This document shows positions 52,781 through 60,728 of a stretch of 64,000 nucleotides of DNA, piece after piece (position 1 is the first letter of the stretch; each line of letters opens with the position of its first letter). The stretch is taken from assembly GCF_026343125.1 (NCBI RefSeq), contig NZ_JAPEMB010000001.1, forward strand, positions 4,717,501 through 4,781,500. Direction: 5' to 3'. Under the pieces are notes generated by a model. It was not told the DNA's origin, did not search any database, and worked only from the letters and a program-made list of their open reading frames with translations. The DNA is from Streptomyces sp. NBC_00094 (GTDB lineage Bacteria; Actinomycetota; Actinomycetes; Streptomycetales; Streptomycetaceae). A program made the position numbers and the translations under genes.

Positions 52781-53797
52781 TCAGCGTCCCGGGCGGACCG
52801 TCGGCGTGGGGGTCGACTGTGCGGTGGCCGACTGTGCGGTGGCCGACTGTGCCGCCGCCTCGACCGAGGCGACCGCCTCCGCCGCCGCCGCTTCCATCGC
52901 CGCCCGGCTGCGGCGGGCCGTGCGCAGGGCGTCCCAGGTGAGGAGCGTCAGCGCCAGCCACACGAGCGAGAAGCCGGCCCAGCGCTCCGGGGGCATCGCC
53001 TCGTGGAAGTACAGGACGCCGAGCAGGAACTGGAAGGTCGGCGACAGGTACTGGAGCAGTCCGAGCGTCGACAGCGGTACGCGGATGGCGGCCGCGCCGA
53101 AGCAGACCAGCGGCACCGCCGTGACGAGGCCGGTGGAGACGAGCAGGGCCGTATGCCCCGCGCCCCCGGTGCCGAAGGCCAGGGTGCCCTGGGTGCCGAG
53201 CCAGATCAGGTAGCCGAGGGCCGGCAGGAACAGGACGGCCGTCTCGGCGGCGAGCGACTCCAGGCCCCCGAGGTTGAGCTTCTTCTTCACCAGGCCGTAG
53301 ATCGCGAAGGAGGAGGCGAGGGTGAGCGAGACCCACGGCAGCTCCCCGTACCCGATCGCGAGGACGAGGACGGCCGCGAAGCTCACGCCGACCGCAGCCC
53401 ACTGGGCCGGGCGCAGCCGCTCCTTGAGGACGACGACGCCGAGCGCGATGATGACGAGCGGGTTGATGAAGTAGCCGAGCGAGGCCTCCACGACACGGTC
53501 GTTGTTGACCGACCAGATGTAGAGGCCCCAGTTCACGCTGATGAGGGCGGCGGCGACGGTGATCAGGGCGAGCTTGCGCGGGCTGCGGACGAGCTCCCGT
53601 ATCCAGCCCCAGCGGCGGAGCGCGAGCAGCGCGAGGCCGACGAAGGCGAGGGACCAGACCATGCGGTGGGCGAGGATCTCGACGGCTCCGGCGGGCTTGA
53701 GGAGTGGCCAGAAGAGCGGGACCAGCCCCCATATGGCGTAGGCGCCGAACCCGTAGAGCAGTCCTGCTCGTCCTTCGTTCTCGGTCTTCGTCTCCAC
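52781..53797 (-). CDS. rarD: RarD-type EamA transporter
   Basis: 338 residues, ten predicted helices. YGFGAYAIWGLVPLFWPLLKPAGAVEILAHRMVWSL at the N-terminus and INPLVIIALGVVVLKERLRPAQW, YLSPTFQFLLGVLYFHE are typical of RarD (EamA family), an inner-membrane transporter of unclear substrate. GTG at 53797 is preferred (GGGAGG upstream, only 4 nt away); the frame is open to 53887 but that stretch is a 15-bp hairpin. The C-terminal tail holds a three-fold ATAQS repeat coded by 15-bp units (52815-52859). Confidence 0.85.
   Translation of the reverse strand: METKTENEGRAGLLYGFGAYAIWGLVPLFWPLLKPAGAVEILAHRMVWSLAFVGLALLALRRWGWIRELVRSPRKLALITVAAALISVNWGLYIWSVNNDRVVEASLGYFINPLVIIALGVVVLKERLRPAQWAAVGVSFAAVLVLAIGYGELPWVSLTLASSFAIYGLVKKKLNLGGLESLAAETAVLFLPALGYLIWLGTQGTLAFGTGGAGHTALLVSTGLVTAVPLVCFGAAAIRVPLSTLGLLQYLSPTFQFLLGVLYFHEAMPPERWAGFSLVWLALTLLTWDALRTARRSRAAMEAAAAEAVASVEAAAQSATAQSATAQSTPTPTVRPGR
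52815..52859. repeat. 15-bp tandem units in the rarD tail
   Basis: Two exact and one variant copy of GACTGTGCGGTGGCC, in frame in the rarD C-terminus. Confidence 0.85.
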
Positions 53798-53858
53798 CGG
53801 ACCTCCCGCCCGCCCTGCGCCACGCTGTCCTGTCGAAGGTAGCGCCGCGCGAGGCGGG

Positions 53859-53892
53859 TTGTCATGCCCGTATCGCCATACGGTCATGACAA
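53859..53892 (-). terminator. Hairpin between QorB-like gene and rarD
   Basis: 15-bp arms (53859-53873 with 53878-53892) with one mismatch and a 4-nt loop, 14 nt beyond the QorB-like stop. Ends rather than continues into rarD. Confidence 0.75.
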
Positions 53893-53905
53893 TCAGGGAG
53901 GCGGG

Positions 53906-54772
53906 TCAGGAGGCGTCGAGCGCTTCCTTGATCGTCACCGCGATCGGGGTGGTGGGGCGGCCGATCAGCCGGGCCAGGTCGCCGGTCTGCCGGGCGAGCG
54001 CGCCGCGCTCGACGGCCCGGTCGACGTCGACCAGGATCTCGGCGAAGAACGGCGGGACCCCGGCGCCGGTGAGGATCGCGAGGTGGGCCTCGGCGGGGAC
54101 GCTGGTGTACGCGATCTCCCGGCCCGACAGGGCGGCGACCTCGGCCGCGTACTCGGCGAGGGACCAGGCGGTGTCGCCGCTCAGCTCGTACGCCGTGTTC
54201 AGGTGCTCCTCGGCCGGGCCGGTCAGGACGGCGGCCGCGGCGGCGGCGTAGTCGGCGCGGGTGGCGGAGGCGATCCGGCCCTCGCCGGCGTTGGAGACGA
54301 CGGCGCCGTGGGCCAGGACGGGGGCGAGGTTCGCGGTGTAGTTCTCGGTGTACCAGCCGTTGCGGAGGAAGGTGTACGGCAGCCCCGAGGCGAGGATCAG
54401 TACTTCGGTCTCCTTGTGCTCGGCGGCGAGGTCGAAGTCCGCCTCCGGGCCGCCGAGGACGCCGGTGTACGCGAGCTGGGCGACGCCCGCCGCCTTGGCC
54501 GCGTCGATCACCGCGGCGTGCTGTGCGACGCGCTGCCCGACCTCGCTGCCCGAGATGAGGAGCACGCGGTCACCGGCCCCGAAGGCCTCCGCCAGGGTCT
54601 CCGGCCGGCTGTAGTCGGCGATGCGCAGCTCGACGCCGCGCTCCGCGAGGTCGGCGGCCTTCTCCTTGTTCCGGACGACGGCGGCGACGGACTCCGCGGG
54701 GACGGTGGCGAGGAGGGCGTCGATGACGAGACGGCCGAGCTGTCCGGTGGCTCCGGTGACGACGATGCTCAT
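53906..54772 (-). CDS. QorB-like NAD(P)H:quinone oxidoreductase (NmrA/SDR type)
   Basis: 288 residues. Atypical SDR fold: IVVTGATGQLGRLVIDALL (NADP-binding GxxGxxG), AAVVRNKEKA, LLISGSEVGQRVAQHAAVIDAAKAAG, YTGVLGG and LPYTFLRNGWYTENY. E. coli QorB (YtfG) is the closest named type, reducing quinones with NADPH, and there too an HxlR gene (ytfH) is the neighbour. ATG start with AAAGGAAG upstream. Divergent from HxlR regulator 2. Confidence 0.85.
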   Translation of the reverse strand: MSIVVTGATGQLGRLVIDALLATVPAESVAAVVRNKEKAADLAERGVELRIADYSRPETLAEAFGAGDRVLLISGSEVGQRVAQHAAVIDAAKAAGVAQLAYTGVLGGPEADFDLAAEHKETEVLILASGLPYTFLRNGWYTENYTANLAPVLAHGAVVSNAGEGRIASATRADYAAAAAAVLTGPAEEHLNTAYELSGDTAWSLAEYAAEVAALSGREIAYTSVPAEAHLAILTGAGVPPFFAEILVDVDRAVERGALARQTGDLARLIGRPTTPIAVTIKEALDAS

Positions 54773-54842
54773 GATTGCTTCCTTTTCCCGTGGGGTGCGG
54801 TGGGCGATGCACTCACCGTACGGCGGGCGCTTTCCTTTCGTA

Positions 54843-54867
54843 AGTACCCACTTTGAAGTAAGGTACT
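54843..54867. promoter_or_regulatory. Operator-like AGTACC/GGTACT inverted repeat
   Basis: AGTACC (54843-54848) and GGTACT (54862-54867), 13 bp apart, in the 98-bp region between the QorB-like gene and HxlR regulator 2. It overlaps a TAAGGT -10-like hexamer (54859-54864) 6 nt before the regulator start. GTAC-centred palindromes are typical of HxlR sites. Confidence 0.65.
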
Positions 54868-54870
54868 GGT

Positions 54871-55281
54871 ATGGGAGTAAGTGAGGAACCGAAGAGCCTG
54901 CTGGCGGACGTCGACGGCGCCATGTGCCCGGCGCGCCTCGTCCTGGAGCACGTCACCAGCCGCTGGGGCGTCCTCATCCTGATCGCGCTGCGCGAGCGCT
55001 CGTACCGCTTCAGCGAGCTGCGCCGGCGGGTCGGCGGCGTCAGCGAGAAGATGCTCACCCAGACGCTCCAGACCCTGGAGCGCGACGGCTTCGTCCACCG
55101 CGACGCCAAGCCCGTCATCCCGCCCCGCGTCGACTACAGCCTCACCGTCATGGGCGAGGAGGCCGCCCGCCAGGTCGCGGAGCTCGCCCGCTGGACCGAC
55201 CAGCGGGTCGCGGAGGTCGAGGAGGCCCGGGCGCGGTACGACGAGGCGCGTCGCGAGCGTGCCACGGATCCGTCCCAATGA
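54871..55281 (+). CDS. HxlR-family transcription regulator 2 (QorR-like)
   Basis: 136 residues. Winged HTH with CPARLVLEHVTSRWGVLILIAL, RFSELRRRVGGVSEKMLTQTLQTLERDGFV and IPPRVDYSLTVMG. Cys19 (AMCPAR) occupies the place of the redox-active Cys in QorR/HypR. ATG lies 6 nt after a -10-like TAAGGT with no ribosome site, so probably leaderless. Likely autoregulated and controlling the divergent quinone oxidoreductase in response to quinone or disulfide stress. Confidence 0.9.
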   Translation: MGVSEEPKSLLADVDGAMCPARLVLEHVTSRWGVLILIALRERSYRFSELRRRVGGVSEKMLTQTLQTLERDGFVHRDAKPVIPPRVDYSLTVMGEEAARQVAELARWTDQRVAEVEEARARYDEARRERATDPSQ

Positions 55282-55345
55282 TGTTGTAAGCAGGGCGAGT
55301 TGTCGGTGCCGAGTCGTACGATCTGCTCACTGTTCGGGGGAAACC

Positions 55346-56206
55346 GTGAGGGACCGTGGGGGAACTGTGGCGTACGGGGACCAAAGGCTGCTGCGCGCGT
55401 GCTGCGCGGTGCTGGTGAGCGGGCTGATCGCGACCGGCTGCAGTAGCGGCGACGGGGAGAGACCCGACGGCAAGGGGAGTACGGGCACGGCACAGGGACC
55501 CACCAAGGCGCCGACCACCGCCCCGGCTCCCACCCCGACCGCCCTCGACTTCACCCCGGACCCGAAGCGCGCGCCGAAGACCGAGGCCGAGGCCCGGCGC
55601 CTCGCCCTCGCCGTCGTCGCCGGGCCCGACGCCTGGGCCCCGGGTTACGTCAAGCGCACCCCGTACCTCAGCGACCCGGACTACTGGCCCGTCCTCGGTG
55701 CCAACTGCTCCTGGGAGACCGGCAGTCGGCCGGCGGACGTCCTCGCCAGCGTCACCGCCTACAGCGAGATCCCCGCCACCGGCGGCAAGGGCGTTCTGCG
55801 GGTCGCCGCCACCGTCACCGTGCACCGCACCGAGTCCGACGCCGACTGGGAGATGGCGTCGACCCTCGAAGAGGCGCTGAACTGCCCCGACCAGAAACTG
55901 CGCGAAGGCGAGCGCGTCACCGGACTCATGTCGCTCGGCAACCCCTTCGGCGTCGGCGGCAACGCCACCGCCCACGACGCCCTCCGCGAGGGCGGCTCCT
56001 ACCTCGACGACGCCGTGAAGGGGACGCAGTTCTACAGCTGGTACCAGTCCCGGCTCGGCCAGGTCACCGTCGCCACCGTCGTCAAGGGCGCCCCCGGCTA
56101 CCAGGAGATGGGCGACGCCACGACCGTCGGCACGGCCCAGGCACAGGTCCAGGCCCTCGTCACCATGCTCCAACGCGCCGAGGACGAGCTGGAGGTCCAG
56201 TCATGA
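55346..56206 (+). CDS. Lipoprotein of unknown function, coupled to kinase genes
   Basis: 286 residues with GTG at 55346 (GGGGGAAA just upstream); GTG at 55367 is an equally possible start. Signal peptide with lipobox-like LIATGC, lipidated Cys32, then a Pro/Thr-rich linker and a domain of about 200 residues with GPDAWAPGYVKRTPY, YWPVLGANCSWETGSRPADVLASVTAYSEIP and a conserved Cys pair. No family recognised. Its stop overlaps the first kinase ATG (ATGA), so it should be made with the kinases and may be their extracellular partner. Confidence 0.75.
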   Translation: MRDRGGTVAYGDQRLLRACCAVLVSGLIATGCSSGDGERPDGKGSTGTAQGPTKAPTTAPAPTPTALDFTPDPKRAPKTEAEARRLALAVVAGPDAWAPGYVKRTPYLSDPDYWPVLGANCSWETGSRPADVLASVTAYSEIPATGGKGVLRVAATVTVHRTESDADWEMASTLEEALNCPDQKLREGERVTGLMSLGNPFGVGGNATAHDALREGGSYLDDAVKGTQFYSWYQSRLGQVTVATVVKGAPGYQEMGDATTVGTAQAQVQALVTMLQRAEDELEVQS

Positions 56207-58491
56207 GCCCCACGACCCCCGAGTCCCAGCCCGAGCGGCAGCCCACGCCCCGGCCTGAGCCGCAGGGCCGGCCCGAGCCCGGAGCCCTTCAACCCCTCCT
56301 GCCCTCCGACCCGTCCTCGATCGCCGCCTACCGGCTCCTGGGCCGTCTCGGCGCGGGCGGCATGGGCGTCGTCTATCTGGGCCGTACGGCGACCGGCGAA
56401 CTCGCCGCCGTCAAGGTCACCCACGCCGACCAGGCCGACCAGCCCGACTTCCGGGCCCGCTTCCGCCGCGAGGTCGAGGCCGCCCGCCGGGTCTCCAGCC
56501 CCTGGGCCGTCCCCGTCACCGGCGCCGACCCGGACGCCCCCGAACCGTGGATGGCCACCGCCTTCGTCGCCGGCCCCTCGCTCGGCGAGGCCGTCACCGC
56601 GCACGGCGCGCTGCCCGAGCGGAGCGTCCGCCTCCTCGGCTGGTCCGTCGCCCGCGCCCTCGCCGCCGTGCACGCGGCCGGACTCGTCCACCGGGACGTC
56701 AAGCCCGGCAACGTCCTCCTCGCCGTCGACGGCCCCCGCCTCATCGACTTCGGCATCGCCCGTGCCACCGGGGAGACCGCCCTCACCGCGACCGACATGG
56801 TCGTCGGCACCCCCGGTTTCCTCGCCCCCGAGCAGGCCGAGGCCCGCACGGACGCGATTGGCCCGCCCGCCGACGTCTTCGCCCTCGGCTGCCTCCTCGC
56901 GTACGCGGCGACCGGACGGCCGCCCTTCGGCACCGGCGCCGTCGACGCCCTGATGTACCGGACCGTCCACGACGAACCCGACCTCGCCGGCGTACCCGAA
57001 GGGCTGCTCGACCTCGTCCGGGCCTGCCTCGCCAAGGACCCCGCCGGGCGGCCCACCGCCGCCGAGATCGGCGTCCGGCTCGTCGAGGACAGCCCCGGCG
57101 ACGGCGCCGAGTGGCTGCCCGCCCCCGTCGTCCGGACCATCGCCGAACGCTCCGCCCGGATGCTCGCCCTCCCCGAGATCGACGTCACCGAGGCCGGCGA
57201 CACCACCGGGCCGGCAGCCCCCGAGAAGAGCAGGCGGGGCTTCCTTCTGCTCGCCTCGGGCGCCGCCGTGCTGGCCGTCGGCGGCGGCGCGGCGGCCGTC
57301 TGGGCGGGACTTGGGGACGACGACGGGGCGGACGGCAAGGGCGGCGGCAAGAAGCCCGCGCCGCCCCGCACCAGCTGGACCATCGGCGTCCTCGCCGACC
57401 TGTCCGGGCCCGCCAAGGACATCGGCCGCGCCCAGGAGCAGGGCGCGCGCCTGGCGGTCGAGCAGTTCAACGCCCGCAAGGACAAGCCCTTCACGCTCGA
57501 CCTCAAGGTCGTCGACGACCGGGGCGACTCCTCCCGCGCCTTGCAGACCGCCAAGACCCTCACCACCGACCCCGGGGTCCTCGCCGTCCTAGGCCCCACC
57601 ACCGACGCCGTCGGTCAGGCCGTCATGCCCGCCTTCGAGGAGGCCGGCATCCCGCTGATCACGGTCTCGGCCGGATACAACCTGCTCACCCTGCGGGCGG
57701 GCAGCGCGCGGAACGAGACGTTCCTGCGCGCCATCCCGAACCACATCAGCGCGGGCACCCACCTCTCCTTCGCCGTCACGCTGCTGCCCGACATCCGCCG
57801 CCCCGGAGTCCTGGAGGACCGGACAGAGGACCACTACAGCTGGCAGGCCACCGGCGGCGCGCGCTTCGGCTTCGGACAGGCCGGCATCGCCCCGCACTTC
57901 CGGGTCGTCCCCGCCCACGCCGACGCCGGCGCGTACCGCCGCGTGCTCGGCGAGATGATCGACGCCGGCATCGACGCGTACGTCCACTGCGGAGTCACCG
58001 AGACCGCCGTCCACGCCGCCCGCGCCCTCACCGAACTGGGCTTCACCGGACCGAGGTTCACCGGCCAGGCAGTCTTCGGCCGGGAATTCCTGCAGAAGGC
58101 CGGGGCCGCCGCCGAGGGCTGGTTCGTGTGCGCGCCCGTCGCCGACCCCGCGACCCAGAAGACGGCCGCCGCCTTCACCGCCGCCCATCGCAAGCGGTAC
58201 GGGGCGGCCCCCGCGTACTACGCGGGCGAGTCGTACGACGTCGTCACCATGACGATCAAGCAGCTGACGGCCCAGGCGAAGGCCGGCGGCAGGCCCGCGC
58301 GCAAGGGCCTGTGGGCCGCGCTGCGCAAGCAGAAGTACACCGGCGTGATGGGCGGCTACCACTTCAACGAGTTCGGCGACCTGGGGCTGGGCGGCACCTT
58401 CGTCTTCGCGGTGCAGAACGGCGCGTACAAGCCGATCGGTTCCGCGCCCCTGCTGCCGAACAAGCCCGCGAAGAACGACAAGAAGGCCTGA
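56203..58491 (+). CDS. Receptor-like Ser/Thr kinase 1 fused to a solute-binding domain
   Basis: 762 residues. Cytoplasmic PknB-type kinase (43-300): glycine loop GAGGMGVVY (about 50-58), Lys71, HRDVKPGN with catalytic Asp165, DFG 182-184, APE 208-210, all intact. A twin-arginine-like SRRGFLLLASG (343-353) begins the single membrane segment to about 370. The extracellular part (about 392-750) is a type 1 periplasmic binding domain of the branched-chain amino-acid kind (TIGVLADLSGPAKDIGRAQ, VLGPTTDAVGQAVMPAFEEAGIP). It should sense an external ligand and phosphorylate proteins inside. Overlaps the lipoprotein gene. Confidence 0.92.
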   Translation: MSPTTPESQPERQPTPRPEPQGRPEPGALQPLLPSDPSSIAAYRLLGRLGAGGMGVVYLGRTATGELAAVKVTHADQADQPDFRARFRREVEAARRVSSPWAVPVTGADPDAPEPWMATAFVAGPSLGEAVTAHGALPERSVRLLGWSVARALAAVHAAGLVHRDVKPGNVLLAVDGPRLIDFGIARATGETALTATDMVVGTPGFLAPEQAEARTDAIGPPADVFALGCLLAYAATGRPPFGTGAVDALMYRTVHDEPDLAGVPEGLLDLVRACLAKDPAGRPTAAEIGVRLVEDSPGDGAEWLPAPVVRTIAERSARMLALPEIDVTEAGDTTGPAAPEKSRRGFLLLASGAAVLAVGGGAAAVWAGLGDDDGADGKGGGKKPAPPRTSWTIGVLADLSGPAKDIGRAQEQGARLAVEQFNARKDKPFTLDLKVVDDRGDSSRALQTAKTLTTDPGVLAVLGPTTDAVGQAVMPAFEEAGIPLITVSAGYNLLTLRAGSARNETFLRAIPNHISAGTHLSFAVTLLPDIRRPGVLEDRTEDHYSWQATGGARFGFGQAGIAPHFRVVPAHADAGAYRRVLGEMIDAGIDAYVHCGVTETAVHAARALTELGFTGPRFTGQAVFGREFLQKAGAAAEGWFVCAPVADPATQKTAAAFTAAHRKRYGAAPAYYAGESYDVVTMTIKQLTAQAKAGGRPARKGLWAALRKQKYTGVMGGYHFNEFGDLGLGGTFVFAVQNGAYKPIGSAPLLPNKPAKNDKKA

Positions 58492-58494
58492 CCC

Positions 58495-60678
58495 GTGCAG
58501 CCGCTCCGCAAGGCCGATCCGTCGGCGCTCGCCGGCTACCGGCTCCTCGGGCGGCTCGGCGCCGGCGGCATGGGCGTGGTCTACCTCGCCCGTTCCGCCG
58601 GCGGGTCGCTCGCCGCGCTCAAGCTGATCAGGGCCGAGCACGCGGCCGACCCCGGCTTCCGGGAACGGTTCCGCCGCGAGGCCCGCGCCGCCGAGCGCAT
58701 CACCGGCCGCTGGGTCGTCCGCGTCCTCGGCGCCGACCCGGAGGCCCGTGAACCCTGGCTGGCCACCGAGTACGTCCCCGGCCCCTCGCTCGCCGAGGCC
58801 GTCGGCCTGCACGGCGCCCTTCCCGAACCGACCGTACGGGCCCTCGGCGCCCGCCTCGCCGCCGCGCTCGCCGACATGCACGAGGCGGGACTCGTCCACC
58901 GGGACGTCAAGCCCGGCAACGTCCTCCTCGCCCTCGACGGGCCGCGCCTCATCGACTTCGGCATCGCCCGCTCCGCCGGGGCGACTGCGCTGACCGCCAC
59001 GGACGCGATGATCGGCACCCCCGGTTTCCTCGCCCCCGAACAGGCCCGGGTCGCGGGCGCCGGTGAGGTCGGCCCGCCGAGCGACGTCTTCTCGCTCGGC
59101 TGCGTCCTCGCGTACGCCCTGACGGGGGAGCGCCCCTTCGGTACGGGCGCGGTGGCGGCCGTCGTCTACCGCACGGTCCACGAGGAGCCCGACCTGGCGG
59201 ACGTGCCCGACACGCTGCTTCCGCTGGTCACGGCCTGTCTGGCGAAGGACCCGGCGGACCGGCCCACGGCGGCCGAGGTGCGGGCGGCACTGGGCGACGC
59301 CGACGGCCCCGCGGGCGACTGGCTCCCACCCGGCCTGCCCGCCCTGATCGCCCAGCGCTCCACCCGCGTCCTCGACCTGCCCGTCGCCGACCCGACCGTG
59401 TTCACCCAGGAGGAAAGGCCCGCGGGGGTCTCGCGGCGCCGCATCCTCATGGCCGGATCCGCCGCCGCCGTCGCGGGCGCCGGCGGCCTCACCGCCTGGC
59501 TGCTGACCCGCACACCGGGCGGGACGGGCACGGGAACCGGGGGCACCGGCACCCCGCTCGCCACGTACACGATCGGCGTCCTCACCGACCTGAGCGGCCC
59601 CACCAAGGCGGACGGGCGGGGGCAGGAGCGCGGCATCCGGCTGGCCGTGGAGGAGTTCAACGCCCGCGCGGACCGGCCCTTCGACGTGCGGCTCCGCGTC
59701 GAGGACGACGGGGGGAAGCCGGAGCGGGCCAAGGCCGCCGCCCTCAGCCTGCTCAAGGACCCCGAACTGGTGGGGGTGCTGGGGCCGACGACGGCACCGA
59801 CCGCATTGGCCGCGGGGAACGAACTCGCCACCCGGCGCATGGGGTTGGCGAGCGTCATCGCCGACGTTCCGGCCACCCAGATCGGCGGCCAGGACACCAA
59901 GCAGACCTACTTCCAGCCGCGGTCCCTCCACGACATGATGACCATTCCCTTCGGTCGCTACCTCACCGCTCACGGTGCTGTCCGGACCGCCGTCGTGGAG
60001 GACCGGGCCGCCGGCCGGTACAGCTGGTACGCCGTCAAGAGCATGAACGAGTACCCGCCGTCGGGGGACAAGGGCGGGGTGGTGACCTCGCATCCCGTCG
60101 AGGCCGACAGTGAGGACTTCGGCCCCGCCGTACGGGCCGCCCTCGCGACCGACCCGCAGGGCGTGATGTTCGCGGGGATGTCGCCGCGCCGGGCCGCGCT
60201 GTGCGCCAGGGCCCTGCGCGACCAGGGCTACCGGGGGCCCTGCGGCAGCGTCGAGTACGTGCTTCAGCCGGAGTTCCTCACCGTCGCCGGCCCGGCCGCC
60301 GAAGGTTGGTACTTCGGCACGGGCTACGTCGACCCCGACTTGCTGCCGGAGGCGCGGAAGTTCACGGCCGCGTACCGGAAACGCTGGGGCCTGTCCGGCA
60401 CGACCCCGGTCGAACGGTTCGCGACGGAGATGTACGACGCCACCAACTGGGCGCTCCAGGCACTGCGCACGGCGGCCGCGAACCATGCGGAGTCGGTGGC
60501 GTCGGGCGTCATCAACGGGCTGCTGCAGACTCCGTACGAAGGGATCGTCAAGACGTACCTGGCCCGTTCGGCCAGGAGCAGGACCACGGCCCTCTTGGGC
60601 CTCTACCTCTGGCAGGTGAAGGGCGGAGTGCCGCGGTTCCTCGGGAAGTTCGACGAGGCGGCGGCGAGGGGCACGTGA
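58495..60678 (+). CDS. Receptor-like Ser/Thr kinase 2 fused to a solute-binding domain
   Basis: 727 residues, GTG start 3 bp after kinase 1, a tandem paralogue. Kinase domain 13-270 with GAGGMGVVY, Lys43, HRD 135-137 and DFG 154-156. SRRRILMAGS (313-322) again resembles a Tat motif at the start of the membrane segment (about 317-338), followed by a Gly/Thr linker and a binding-protein domain (358-720; TIGVLTDLSGPTKADGRGQ, VLGPTTAPTALAAGNELA). The external domains have diverged more than the kinases, so the two probably recognise different ligands. Closed by a 14-bp terminator. Confidence 0.92.
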   Translation: MQPLRKADPSALAGYRLLGRLGAGGMGVVYLARSAGGSLAALKLIRAEHAADPGFRERFRREARAAERITGRWVVRVLGADPEAREPWLATEYVPGPSLAEAVGLHGALPEPTVRALGARLAAALADMHEAGLVHRDVKPGNVLLALDGPRLIDFGIARSAGATALTATDAMIGTPGFLAPEQARVAGAGEVGPPSDVFSLGCVLAYALTGERPFGTGAVAAVVYRTVHEEPDLADVPDTLLPLVTACLAKDPADRPTAAEVRAALGDADGPAGDWLPPGLPALIAQRSTRVLDLPVADPTVFTQEERPAGVSRRRILMAGSAAAVAGAGGLTAWLLTRTPGGTGTGTGGTGTPLATYTIGVLTDLSGPTKADGRGQERGIRLAVEEFNARADRPFDVRLRVEDDGGKPERAKAAALSLLKDPELVGVLGPTTAPTALAAGNELATRRMGLASVIADVPATQIGGQDTKQTYFQPRSLHDMMTIPFGRYLTAHGAVRTAVVEDRAAGRYSWYAVKSMNEYPPSGDKGGVVTSHPVEADSEDFGPAVRAALATDPQGVMFAGMSPRRAALCARALRDQGYRGPCGSVEYVLQPEFLTVAGPAAEGWYFGTGYVDPDLLPEARKFTAAYRKRWGLSGTTPVERFATEMYDATNWALQALRTAAANHAESVASGVINGLLQTPYEGIVKTYLARSARSRTTALLGLYLWQVKGGVPRFLGKFDEAAARGT

Positions 60679-60679
60679 A

Positions 60680-60711
60680 AGGGGCCCGGCCGTTCGCACG
60701 GCCGGGCCCCT
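60680..60711. terminator. Terminator between kinase 2 and korB
   Basis: 14-bp perfect stem (60680-60693 with 60698-60711) and a 4-nt loop, between convergent genes. Confidence 0.9.
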
Positions 60712-60728
60712 GACGTCGTGCGGGCGTA

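Noticed and set aside
53798..53887. Longer RarD N-terminus beginning at 53887
   Set aside because: The extra 30 codons come from a 15-bp hairpin placed as the terminator of the upstream gene and carry no membrane helix.
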